DNA of 52,980 nt from Deltaproteobacteria bacterium Ga0077550 (lineage in GTDB: Bacteria > Myxococcota_A > Polyangia > Nannocystales > Nannocystaceae), in contig LNFB01000106.1 of the NCBI GenBank assembly GCA_001464385.1, positions 1 to 52,980 of the forward strand, in the 5' to 3' direction. Shown piece after piece: positions 16,395 through 25,300 of this stretch. The translations under genes were made by a program, and so were the position numbers. The notes under the pieces are model-generated. The model was not told the DNA's origin, did not search any database, and was given only the letters and a program-made list of their open reading frames with translations. Positions within the stretch are counted from its first letter, which is position 1, and each line of letters opens with the position of its first letter.

Positions 16395-19355
16395 ATGAAG
16401 CGTCGATCACTCCTGCACTCTTCTCCACTCCTGTTGCTCACCGCGTGCCGTGCCGACTTCGGTGAACACGTGCCGAACGCGCACGACGACCCCAACCTAC
16501 CCGAGGAGGTGGATGCGGGGTCCGTCGTGGCGCTGGCGGCCGATCGCGCGCCCCTCGACGCTCCGAGATGCGAGAGCGACGAGGACTGTGCCGCAGACGA
16601 AGATCCCGTGTGCTTCGAGGGAACCTGCGTGCCGTGCTCGCCCCAGACCAACGAAGGCTGCATCGAGGGTGAGTACTGTAGCCCGACCCGCATGGACTGC
16701 CTGCCCGGGTGCGATGATGTGGCCGACTGCGGCGGTTTTCTGTGTGCCGACGGCGAGTGCACCGATTACGTCGAGACGACGCCGATCTGCAACTACCTCG
16801 AGCGCGGAATCAACGACTTCAGTGGCGCCTCCGACCGCTATGCCCTGGCCCCGGTCAACGTACGAACGCTCGCCGACGTCGACCGCCTCGCGTTCGGCGA
16901 GGACATCCCGCCGGACCGATGCCTCGACGCGAATCACTCGTACCCGTGCACCGACAAGGACATCCAGGACGGCTGGTGCATCCACGACGTGGAGGTGACC
17001 GTACTCGGCTTCACCCTCTTCTCGGCGGCGGCGCAAACCCCTTCCGGGTGTCTGCTCACGGTTCATGGCGGCATCTCGGGCATCGAGGAGATCACGCGCG
17101 ACGAGCTGCGTTCGAACGAAAGCTGGGGCTTCGACACCGAGGAACTGCTGCAGCTCTTCCAATACGTCGCCTTCGACGAGGAGGGGAACATCGGAGTCGT
17201 CCCTGCCGGCTACACGATTCCCGGGGACGAGGTCGCTCGCCTGATCGAGGGCATCATCGGGGTCGAGACGGCGGCGTACAACAAAGGCGAGGCGAACGCC
17301 ACGTACCACGACAATCGGCGCGGCGTGACGGTCTTCCCCGCGCGCGAGACGAACGTCGATTGCGACTTCGGCGGTTGTCCAGCCACGAGCGCGCGCTCGT
17401 CGTCGCCCTGGGTGGAGCTGCGGAAGACGGAGGACGGCTCGATCGCCGTGGACATCGACCTCGAGTTCCTCAACAACACCTACGATCCGGGAGACTGCTT
17501 GAACAACCCCGAAACTGGCTGGGATTGCGGGAATCTCGACACCTCCCTGGGCCACGGAAGCCTCGGCTTCGAGGTCGACGTCGTCTGCGCCGAGATGGAC
17601 GACGAGTCCTACGCGGTCCAGGTCACCGTGACGGAGCCGACCTTCGAGCCCGAGGGCGGGATCATGAAGTACACCCAGGAGTTGTGCGGATTCGCCGCGT
17701 CGTTCTTGGGCGGCGCCGTCGTCGGCGTGATCGGCAACGAGACGTGGTGCGAGGCCAAGGCTGCCGAGCTCGACCCCGTGAACATCTTCGCCGAGAAGCT
17801 CGGCGACTCGTTCAGCCAGAACCTGCTCCGGAACCTCGACAGCTGCCCCGACATCGTGATCGGAGACGACGGCACGATCAGCTTCGGCACGCAGGACACG
17901 ATCTCGTGCACCGACCCGGAGTGCCTCGGTCAGCCGGCGCGTGTCGCCCCCGACGTGACGTTCGACTACGACGCCACACGCGCCACGGTCCAGGTCGATC
18001 GGTTCGTCGACCTGCTGAAGGACGTCGCACCGCCGCCGCAGGAACCGCTCGCGGGCAAGGAGTTCTCGGTGAAGACGATCGACCAGGGGATGGGGGCCCT
18101 GTGCGCACTCCAGGCAACCTGCGACGTGGCCGCGATGGACTTCGCCGCACTCGACTTCGCGCTGCTGGCCGAGATCCTGCAGGACCTGCCGCAAGGCGAT
18201 CCTCCCGACACCCAGGATCTGGGGGACCTCGTCGCTTGGCTGGGACCGGACGTCTACGCCGCCCTCCAAGAGTTCGCCAACCAGATGCAGATCCAGGATC
18301 ACTGCGTGGCGCACGACTCGGGCAACGTCGAGCTCGACAACGCCGTGTGGCTCGTGGCGGTTTGGACCGCGATGACCGGCGAGCAGTGCTCGAATTTGCC
18401 GTCCTTCGAAGCGCTGTTCCCGGCGTCGCTCGTCGAGGTCCGGATCACGTCCAACGGTGCGGACGTCACCGATGACTATCCGTTCGTCGACTTCTCCGAC
18501 CCCGATCGAGAGAACTGGCGGGCACTGGCCGGTTCGGCTTGCCGTCACCTGTACGAGCAGACGTACCAGCCCGCGCCTCCGTCGTGGCAGAACTGCCCCG
18601 ATCACGACGACCCGAATTACTTCGGGCAGCGCGGATGCCCTTGTGCCGACGTGGACATCTTCACACTCGACGACATCCTGGAGGACGGGGGCCGATCGGA
18701 CGGCGCCGGCAGCTACCGGGTTCACGGGCAGGACGGCCCTGGCCAGTTCTGCGACGACGACACTGCGACCATGGGGAACGAGGTCGTCTGCGGGCTGTCG
18801 CAGACCCATCACGCCGAGTGCCAGGAGTGCGGACTCGACACCAACCTCGGCTGCAGTTGCTTCGAGGACAGCGACTGCGAAGGCCTCGAGCCGCATCTCA
18901 CTTGCATCGGCGACTCCGGCGACGGCTGGAGCCCCGGGGCCACGGGAACCTGCCTCCCCGACGCCAACGGGAGCAACGCGGCGCTGGAGTCTCTGGCCGA
19001 GATGCCCTGGTTCTGCCTCGAGAGCTGTGGGGCGCTCGCGGCGTCGGGCCAGATGGGCTGCCTCTACGACCAGTCCGAGACTGTGGCTCTCTCGCACGGC
19101 CAGTGCGTCAACGTCGGCGCGATGGCCGACCCTCAGGCGTGGACCACATGTGCCGAGTCCGGGATGTTCTGGGAGGACGATGACGTGTGCGCCATGGAGT
19201 GCACCTCGACCGCCGACTGCTCCAACCGCGGCTTCCCCGAGCATTTCATCTGCGACTTCGAGTACGGCTGGTCACCGGGCAGCTGCGTGCCCGACGGATG
19301 CCAGAGCATGAACGTCGCGAGCGAGGTCTTCGCCTTCTGCGAGCTGTATCGCTGA
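16395..19355 (+). CDS. Large Cys-rich lipoprotein, unknown function
   Basis: A 986-aa protein. MKRRSLLHSSPLLLLTAC is a lipoprotein signal (LLTAC, lipid Cys18). A Cys-rich N-terminal module (ESDEDCAADEDPVCFEG, then CVPCSPQTNEGCIEGEYC and CLPGCDDVADCGG) precedes a long central region (~150-650) with many acidic residues and scattered Cys; one stretch, CGFAASFLGGAVVGVIGN, is mildly hydrophobic. The C-terminal quarter repeats Cys modules, including two GWSPG...C.PD.. blocks (GDGWSPGATGTCLPD and EYGWSPGSCVPDGC), the probable surface-exposed end. The gene looks less extreme in GC than its neighbours and is flanked by the 166-bp direct repeats, so it may be a late arrival. The ATG at 16395 starts the signal peptide; GGAAG lies ~10 nt upstream. 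Confidence 0.85.
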   Translation: MKRRSLLHSSPLLLLTACRADFGEHVPNAHDDPNLPEEVDAGSVVALAADRAPLDAPRCESDEDCAADEDPVCFEGTCVPCSPQTNEGCIEGEYCSPTRMDCLPGCDDVADCGGFLCADGECTDYVETTPICNYLERGINDFSGASDRYALAPVNVRTLADVDRLAFGEDIPPDRCLDANHSYPCTDKDIQDGWCIHDVEVTVLGFTLFSAAAQTPSGCLLTVHGGISGIEEITRDELRSNESWGFDTEELLQLFQYVAFDEEGNIGVVPAGYTIPGDEVARLIEGIIGVETAAYNKGEANATYHDNRRGVTVFPARETNVDCDFGGCPATSARSSSPWVELRKTEDGSIAVDIDLEFLNNTYDPGDCLNNPETGWDCGNLDTSLGHGSLGFEVDVVCAEMDDESYAVQVTVTEPTFEPEGGIMKYTQELCGFAASFLGGAVVGVIGNETWCEAKAAELDPVNIFAEKLGDSFSQNLLRNLDSCPDIVIGDDGTISFGTQDTISCTDPECLGQPARVAPDVTFDYDATRATVQVDRFVDLLKDVAPPPQEPLAGKEFSVKTIDQGMGALCALQATCDVAAMDFAALDFALLAEILQDLPQGDPPDTQDLGDLVAWLGPDVYAALQEFANQMQIQDHCVAHDSGNVELDNAVWLVAVWTAMTGEQCSNLPSFEALFPASLVEVRITSNGADVTDDYPFVDFSDPDRENWRALAGSACRHLYEQTYQPAPPSWQNCPDHDDPNYFGQRGCPCADVDIFTLDDILEDGGRSDGAGSYRVHGQDGPGQFCDDDTATMGNEVVCGLSQTHHAECQECGLDTNLGCSCFEDSDCEGLEPHLTCIGDSGDGWSPGATGTCLPDANGSNAALESLAEMPWFCLESCGALAASGQMGCLYDQSETVALSHGQCVNVGAMADPQAWTTCAESGMFWEDDDVCAMECTSTADCSNRGFPEHFICDFEYGWSPGSCVPDGCQSMNVASEVFAFCELYR

Positions 19356-19375
19356 GCTCGGCGGGGATCTCGGGG

Positions 19376-19402
19376 CCGCGTCGCCGCGATCGGGCGACGC
19401 GG
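19376..19402. terminator. 10-bp perfect stem between convergent genes
   Basis: CCGCGTCGCC and GGCGACGCGG form a perfect 10-bp stem with a 7-nt loop (gcgatcg), between the stop of the 986-aa lipoprotein and the convergent outer-membrane-protein gene. No T-run follows, so a Rho-independent terminator is plausible but not certain. Confidence 0.5.
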
Positions 19403-19424
19403 ACCGAACCTGTCCCCTCCTCGA

Positions 19425-19590
19425 TCAGTACTCGTACCCGCGCACGCCGACCCGCACTTCGACGAGCGCCCCGAAGTTCGTGGTCGGCTGCCCGGCCACG
19501 CGCCCCGCCACGAACGCGTCCATGTACGGCGCGACGCCGATGCGGACGTTGGTCTTCTGCACGTCGAGGCCCTCTTGGCCGGTGGGGAAC
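19425..19590. repeat. 166-bp direct repeat, right copy
   Basis: This copy is the genuine 3' end of the outer-membrane-protein gene on the minus strand. Its near-twin lies at 16030-16195, beyond the 986-aa lipoprotein gene. Confidence 0.9.
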
Positions 19591-20570
19591 CAGTACAGCC
19601 AGAGCTCGCCGCGCACGGTGTGCCCGCCGCCGAACGGGTTGTAGCCGCCCGGGTCGCCGGCCACCGCGTAGCGCACCGTCGGGCCGAAGCCGAGCTGCGG
19701 CAGCACCTTCTTGCCGCGCTGGATCGTGAACGGCACCGGGAGCGTGAAGGTCATCACCGGCCGCGTCTGCGGGCCCGCGACGACCGAGTCGACCGTCGTG
19801 TCGGGCGCGCCGTCGTCCGCCGCGGGCACCACGATCCCCACCGGGTTCGCGCCGGCCCAGTTGCGGTCGTAGCGGGCGATGAACTGCGGCGCGATGCGAT
19901 AGCGCCGCGGCTGGTGCAGATACGCCAGGAACCGGAACATGCCCTTGATCGAGTGCCGCGTCGTCTTGACCTGCCGCGCGTCGGCGTCGGGGAAGTAGCG
20001 GAACGTCTGCACGCCCCAATCGACGTCGAGGCCGACCAGGTAGACCTTGGCGGGCCCGTCCATGCCGGTCGCGTCGCGGAGGTACTCGCCGATGACGCCG
20101 ACACGCCAGCTCGAGACGAAGCCGCCGAGCGCATCGACGCTGGCGCGGCTCGTGCCCGTCGGGCTCTCCTGCGTCACCGGGAAGCGGGCCTGCAGGCCGA
20201 TGCGGCCGCCGTTGCAGCCGAAGCTGTCGCCCTTGCACTTCGGCGTGAAGATGAGGTCACCGCCGAGCGACACCGTCGAGCTGCGACCGGTCACGTCGAT
20301 GTCGACGTTCGGCGCGCCGCGCAGGCGATCGCGGCCGGGCGACCGCGGGGTCGACTCGTCGTCGGGCACAGGCGTCGGTGTCGGCGTCGGCGTGGGCTCG
20401 GGCTCCGGATCCGGCTCGGGCAGCGGCTCGGGATCGGGCTCCGGCTCGGGCTCCGGCAGCGGATCCGGCGGATCCCGGGGATCGCGGGGCGGCAGCGGCT
20501 CGGTCGTCCCGCGATCGGGCAGCGGATCCTGGGCACCCGCCATCGCGACCCACAGCACCCAGCCGATCAT
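19425..20570 (-). CDS. Outer-membrane beta-barrel-like protein with PEPEPDPEP linker
   Basis: A 381-aa exported protein. After a short signal-like start (MIGWVLWVAMAGAQ) comes a ~55-residue rigid segment of repeated Pro-Glu-Pro-Asp units, similar in style to the periplasm-spanning arm of TonB. From ~90 the sequence alternates polar and hydrophobic residues (STVSLGGDLIFTP, SWRVGVIGEYLRD, KVYLVGLDVDWGVQTFRY, VRGELWLYWFPTG) and ends VRVGVRGYEY, a terminal aromatic signature typical of outer-membrane barrels. Its ATG overlaps the stop of the small gene upstream as ATGA. Its last 166 bp are duplicated at 16030-16195. Function unknown; an envelope porin or anchor is the best guess. Confidence 0.8.
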   Translation of the reverse strand: MIGWVLWVAMAGAQDPLPDRGTTEPLPPRDPRDPPDPLPEPEPEPDPEPLPEPDPEPEPTPTPTPTPVPDDESTPRSPGRDRLRGAPNVDIDVTGRSSTVSLGGDLIFTPKCKGDSFGCNGGRIGLQARFPVTQESPTGTSRASVDALGGFVSSWRVGVIGEYLRDATGMDGPAKVYLVGLDVDWGVQTFRYFPDADARQVKTTRHSIKGMFRFLAYLHQPRRYRIAPQFIARYDRNWAGANPVGIVVPAADDGAPDTTVDSVVAGPQTRPVMTFTLPVPFTIQRGKKVLPQLGFGPTVRYAVAGDPGGYNPFGGGHTVRGELWLYWFPTGQEGLDVQKTNVRIGVAPYMDAFVAGRVAGQPTTNFGALVEVRVGVRGYEY

Positions 20571-20845
20571 ATCCGCAGCTCCACCTCACCGTAGCCGTCG
20601 TCCGTCCACAGCTCGAGGTTCTGGTCGTCGGCGACGCCGGGCAGGTCCACGCTCAACCGGTACTTCGCCCGCCCCACCGCGAACACGCGGACCTTGACCG
20701 CGATCTCGTCGTCGTCGACATCGCCGCTCCAGCGGGCCTCGCCGAGCCCATCGGCGATGATCCGCTTCTTGCGGTCGACGAACGCGTAGAAGCGCTCGAC
20801 GGTCCCGGACAGCGCACGCAGACGGAGGGTCAGTCGTCGAGCCAT
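20567..20845 (-). CDS. Small conserved-looking protein, unknown function
   Basis: A 92-aa protein starting MARRLTLRLRALSGTVERFY, with no signal peptide. It is rich in alternating beta-like segments (DEIAVKVRVFAVGRAKYRLS, NLELWTDDGYGEVELRI). Its stop overlaps the start of the outer-membrane-protein gene (ATGA), so both are made from one mRNA. TACACT lies 10 nt before its ATG. I recognise no family; a cytoplasmic partner or regulator of the downstream protein is possible. Confidence 0.7.
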   Translation of the reverse strand: MARRLTLRLRALSGTVERFYAFVDRKKRIIADGLGEARWSGDVDDDEIAVKVRVFAVGRAKYRLSVDLPGVADDQNLELWTDDGYGEVELRI

Positions 20846-20855
20846 GGCGGCGCCG

Positions 20856-20861
20856 AGTGTA
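20856..20861 (-). promoter_or_regulatory. -10-like TACACT of the small-protein operon
   Basis: On the minus strand TACACT ends 10 nt before the ATG at 20845, followed by cggcgccgcc rather than a Shine-Dalgarno. A near-leaderless mRNA is predicted. No -35 match is evident. Confidence 0.4.
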
Positions 20862-20900
20862 GCGGAATCGGCGGCGCGACGGCGCGGTCTCGCGCCCCGG

Positions 20901-21557
20901 TCACACCGCGATCGTGCGCAGCGGCTCCGCCACGCGGAACGGGCACCCGGTCTTGCTCCGCACCTCGTCCAGCGTCACATCGGCCGCGATCTCCTCGAGC
21001 ACCAGCCCCGTGTCGGTGACCCGGAAGTACCCGAGCTCGGTCACGATCTCGTGCACGACCCGCTTGCCGGTCAACGGCAGCGTGCACTCGCGGAGGATCT
21101 TCGGCGCGCCGTCCTTGCTCGTGTGCTCCATCGTCACGATGACGCGCCGCGAGCCGGCGACCAGGTCCATCGCGCCGCCCATGCCCTTGACCTTCTTGCC
21201 GGGGATCATCCAGTTGGCCAGGTCGCCGTGCTCGCTGACCTCCATCGCCCCGAGGACGCACAGCGCCAGGTGGCCGCCGCGGATCATCGCGAAGCTGTCG
21301 TGGCTGCCGAAGAACGACGCGCCCTTCACCGCCGTCACCGTCTGCTTGCCGGCGTTGATGAGATCGGGGTCGACCTCGGCCTCGGTCGGGAACGGGCCCA
21401 TGCCGAGCAGGCCGTTCTCGCTGTGGAAGACCACGTCGATGCCGGCCGGCACGTAGTTCGCCACCAGCGTCGGCATCCCGATCCCGAGGTTGACGTAGTC
21501 ACCGTCGCGCAGCTCGAGGGCCACGCGCTTGCAGATCTGTTCGCGGGAGAGCGGCAT
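20901..21557 (-). CDS. scoB: 3-oxoacid CoA-transferase subunit B
   Basis: A 218-aa beta subunit of succinyl-CoA:3-ketoacid (acetoacetate) CoA-transferase, about the usual length. It moves CoA between succinyl-CoA and acetoacetate, linking ketone-body or butanoate metabolism to the TCA cycle. The catalytic Glu47, which forms the glutamyl-CoA thioester, lies in HSENGLLG. Other family blocks are [37 protein letters not shown] and [18 protein letters not shown]. The gene begins 12 bp after the subunit A stop, in the usual A-B order. AtoA is the alternative name; substrate preference cannot be fixed here. Confidence 0.93.
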   Translation of the reverse strand: MPLSREQICKRVALELRDGDYVNLGIGMPTLVANYVPAGIDVVFHSENGLLGMGPFPTEAEVDPDLINAGKQTVTAVKGASFFGSHDSFAMIRGGHLALCVLGAMEVSEHGDLANWMIPGKKVKGMGGAMDLVAGSRRVIVTMEHTSKDGAPKILRECTLPLTGKRVVHEIVTELGYFRVTDTGLVLEEIAADVTLDEVRSKTGCPFRVAEPLRTIAV

Positions 21558-21569
21558 GGTGCTTCGCCT

Positions 21570-22262
21570 CTACGGACGCGTGGTCCGGAACTCGATGGGC
21601 TTGACGTAGTCGTGGCCGAGGACGATGCGGTCGACGAACACGCCGGGGGTGTGGATGAAGTTGGGGTCGAGCTCGCCGGCGGGCACCAGCTCCTCGACCT
21701 CGGCGATGGTGATGCGACCCGCGGTCGCGATCGCCTGGTTGAAGTTGTTCGCGGTCGCTCGGTACACGAGGTTGCCGTGGGTGTCGCCGCGCCACGCCTT
21801 CACGATGGCGAAGTCGCCGCGGATCGGCTTCTCGAGCACGTACCAGCGGCCGTCGATCTCGCGGACCTCCTTGCCCTCGGCCACCGGCGTGCCGTAGCCC
21901 GTCGGCGTGAAGAAGCCACCGATGCCCGCGCCGCCGGCCCGGATGCGCTCGGCCAGCGTGCCCTGCGGCACCAGCTCGACCTCGAGCTGCCCCGAGAGAT
22001 ACAGCTTCTCGAACGCCCGGTTCTCACCGACGTACGACGACGTCATCTTCGCGACCTGCCCCGCGTCGAGCAGGACGCCGAGGCCGACCCCGTCGATGCC
22101 GCAGTTGTTCGAGACGATCGACAGCCGGCGGACCCCCTTGCGGTGCACCGCGGCGATGAGGTTCTCCGGGTTGCCGCACAGCCCGAAGCCCCCCGCCAGC
22201 AGGGTGATGCCGTCGGTCATGTCGGCCACCGCGGCGTCCGCGGATGGGTACGTCTTGTCCAT
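21570..22262 (-). CDS. scoA: 3-oxoacid CoA-transferase subunit A
   Basis: A 230-aa alpha subunit that pairs with the next gene product. It starts MDKTYPSADAAVADMTDGIT and carries the CoA-transferase family I signature region LLAGGFGLCGNPENLIAAV. The other hallmarks, NNCGIDGVGLGVLL, VAKMTSSYVGENRAFEKLYL, LVPQGTLAERIRAGGAGIGG and FFTPTGYGTPVAEGKE, are in normal order, ending near ELDPNFIHTPGVFVDRIV. The ATG at 22262 is preferred to a start 13 residues upstream because MDK matches relatives. A GACACT hexamer lies 9 nt upstream. Confidence 0.93.
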   Translation of the reverse strand: MDKTYPSADAAVADMTDGITLLAGGFGLCGNPENLIAAVHRKGVRRLSIVSNNCGIDGVGLGVLLDAGQVAKMTSSYVGENRAFEKLYLSGQLEVELVPQGTLAERIRAGGAGIGGFFTPTGYGTPVAEGKEVREIDGRWYVLEKPIRGDFAIVKAWRGDTHGNLVYRATANNFNQAIATAGRITIAEVEELVPAGELDPNFIHTPGVFVDRIVLGHDYVKPIEFRTTRP

Positions 22263-22271
22263 GCCGCCCGC

Positions 22272-22301
22272 AGTGTCGCGCCCCGGGGCCGGGGCGCGCA
22301 A
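22272..22301 (-). promoter_or_regulatory. Possible promoter of the CoA-transferase operon
   Basis: TTGCGC (22301-22296), an 18-nt spacer and GACACT (22277-22272) lie 9 nt before the scoA ATG on the minus strand. The first -10 base is G rather than T, so this is a weaker match than the others. Confidence 0.3.
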
Positions 22302-22310
22302 GCGCAGCGA

Positions 22311-25300
22311 CTACGGCAGCGGGAGGCACTGCAGCGGCGTCGGATCCGGGTTGATCGCCCAGGTGCTGTTCTCCGCCATCCGCAGCGAGCTGTCCGAGGG
22401 CGCGTCGGCGACGTCGACGTCGCCGGCCGGGCCGTCCTCGTCGGGCAGGCCGCTGGTGTTCGCGCCGCCGTAGATCACCGCGTGCACCGGGATGGTGCCC
22501 GCGTTGATGAGGCCCGGCGCCACGTCGAACAGCGCGACGCCGTCCGCGGTCGCGCCCGAGTTCTGCACGTCGGGGTTGAGGTCGATCGCCTGGTCGAACG
22601 ACGCCGCGCCGGGGAAGCCGCTGGCGACGGTGCCGTTCGGGCCGCCGACGAGGAAGCACTCGCCGCTCGCGAGCGAGCCAGCGAGCGCGAGCGTGCCGTA
22701 GGTGAAGTCCACGCCGCCCCACGCCAGGGTGTAGTCGGACAGGTCCACCGTGCCCGGCGTGCCGTTGTAGATCTTCACCCACTCGAGGTTCGTGTCCTCG
22801 CCGCCGTGGTCGTAGAAGACCTCGACGATCCGCAGGTCGTCGAACACCGGGATGTCGACGATCTCGATGCTCGCCGTGTCGAACGTGCCGCCGATGTCGG
22901 CGGTCAGCGTCTCCGACCCCGAGCCGGCGATGCTGGTGACGTCGAAGTCGACCGACAGGGCGCCGGCCGGCACGAGGACGCTGGCCGGCACGCTGGCGAG
23001 GCCACCGGGGGCGAGCGACAGGTCGACGTTCTGGCCGCCCGCGGGCGCCGGGATGTCGAGCGTGACCGTCATCGGGCCCGACGCACCGATCGCCAGCTGC
23101 AGCGGATCGGGGCTGAGGATCGGGGTCCGCTGCTCGGCGTCGTCGTACACCCGCACGACCACGTCGAGGTCGGTGCCGTCGAAGCTGGCCGTCACGCCGC
23201 CGAAGCCCGAGGCGACGCCGTCGAGGGGCACATCCGCGGTCTGCTCACCGGCGAACACCGTGATCTGTGCGGGGCCCACCAGCGTCGCCGGCGAGTCGTA
23301 GGTGAGATCGACGAGCGTGTCGTCCTGCACGACGTTCGACATCGTGATCTGCAGCGTCGGCGTCGGCACCACGCCCACCGAGCCCTCGGCGAGGTAGGTG
23401 AGCGCCGGCCCGAAGGCGAGCAGCGTGCTCGGGATGTCCTGCGGGCCGCGGGGCTCGAGCTTGGTGTAGTCGTTGGCCCAGCGCGCGACCCCCGAGAGGT
23501 ACGGGTAGACCTGACCGAGCGTCGGCGCCGGCGAGAGCACGTAGAAGAAGTCGTTGATGCGCAGGCCGCCGGTGGCCTCGTACTCGTTGAGCGCCATGTT
23601 GTCGCCGGGGCCGCCCGGGGGCGACACGTCCGAGATCTCGAGCTCGGCGATCGTGACCACCACGCCCTCGAGCGCCTCCTGATCGACGCCGCCCTCGATG
23701 ATGGCGTCGACGGTCGTCACCGTCGGCGGCACGTCGTCGTTGCCGCTCGACTGGACCACCGCGTCGCTGGTCGCGACCAGCTCGATCTGGCCGAAGAAGT
23801 CCGCGACGTTGCCACCGATGTCCACGCGGTCGCCGGGCTGCGGCGAGAAGCCGTCACCGGCGTGGTAGACGTACAGGCCGCTGAACTCGGGCCCGACGTA
23901 GTCGGCGTCGTCGGGGTGGACCTGGACGAAGAAGCCGGCCGCGGGCGCCGCGGCGGTGACCAGCACGTTGTCGAGGACGATCGCGCTGCCCAGCGGCACG
24001 GTGCCGTCCTTGATCTCGTAGATGGACGCCGGGCAGGCGCCGCCCCCCGGGTTGGGGCTGTTCGGGCACACGTCGCAGAGGTCGCCCAGCCCATCGCCCT
24101 CGGCGTCCGCCTGGTCGGCGTTGGCGTCGTCGGGGCAGTTGTCGTCGAAGTCGAGGACGGTGTCCGCGTCGCGATCGTAGAGGTTGGGCAGCGTGCAGCC
24201 CTCGCCGTTCTCGAGCGGGCAGCGATCGCAGCTGTCACCGAGGCCGTCGCCGTCGGCATCCGCCTGGACGCCGCCGTCGAGCTCGCGGACCGGGTTGAAC
24301 ACCGTCGGGCACGAGTCGTCGTCGTCGGCGATGCCGTCACCATCGACGTCGTCGACGTCGGGCGCGGCCGGGAATTCCATCGGTCGCGCGGGATCACAGC
24401 TCGGCTCGCCGATCGGATCGTCGCAGAAGAACAGATCGTAGGACTGGGCCGACACCGCGCCCTGGATGCCGGCGATCGAGAGGCCCGAGTCGAGCTGCGC
24501 GCAGACCCGCTTGTCGATCTCGCAGGTCACGAGCGTCTCGCAACCGCCGAGGTCCGCCGGGTCGACCAGCGCCTCGACGATCGACGCGTTGCCGTACAGC
24601 GGCTGGCCGCCGCGCAGCACCAGCGCGACGTCCTCGACACCGGCGTCGATGACCGCGCGGTACTGCGGGTGGACGGAGCCGTCGAAGATCGCGAGGTCGG
24701 CGATGTGGCCGGGGCGGATGAGCCCGATCTGATCGTCGGCGCCCTGCGACAGGGCGGCCCAGTAGGTCGCCATGAGCCACAGATCGCGATCCGGGATGAT
24801 GTCCCCGTAGTGGTCGCGATCGAGCTGGTCGGCGCACTTCAGCTCGCGCAGCACGTTCATCGAGCCCGACGCGGTCCAGTCGGTGCCGAGCGCGACCGCG
24901 ACGCCGAGGTTGCGGAAGGTCGGCACGTCGGCGGTGACGCCGTAGAGATCGATGTTCGAGCGGGGCGACCAGACCAGCTCCGCGCGCTCGCCCGCCATCA
25001 GCTGCACGTGCTCGGCGAGCAGGCCGATGCCGTGGATGACGGAGGTGTTGGGTGCGATGAGCTCGGCGCCGCCCGGTGCCCCCGACATGCACAGGAACTC
25101 GTTGTTGGCGCGGACGTTCACGCCCTCGGCGATGTGCGGGAGGTAGACGTCGTCGTTGAGGTTGAACGTGCCGTCGACCGAGGGGTAGTTGCAGCCGGCG
25201 AGCACGGTCTCGCCGCCCGAGTCGCCCAGCGGGAACGTGCGGTAGTTGACGTCGACGCCCGTGAGGCCCTCGGTCATCGCCGCGGCGTCGAGGTTGCGCA

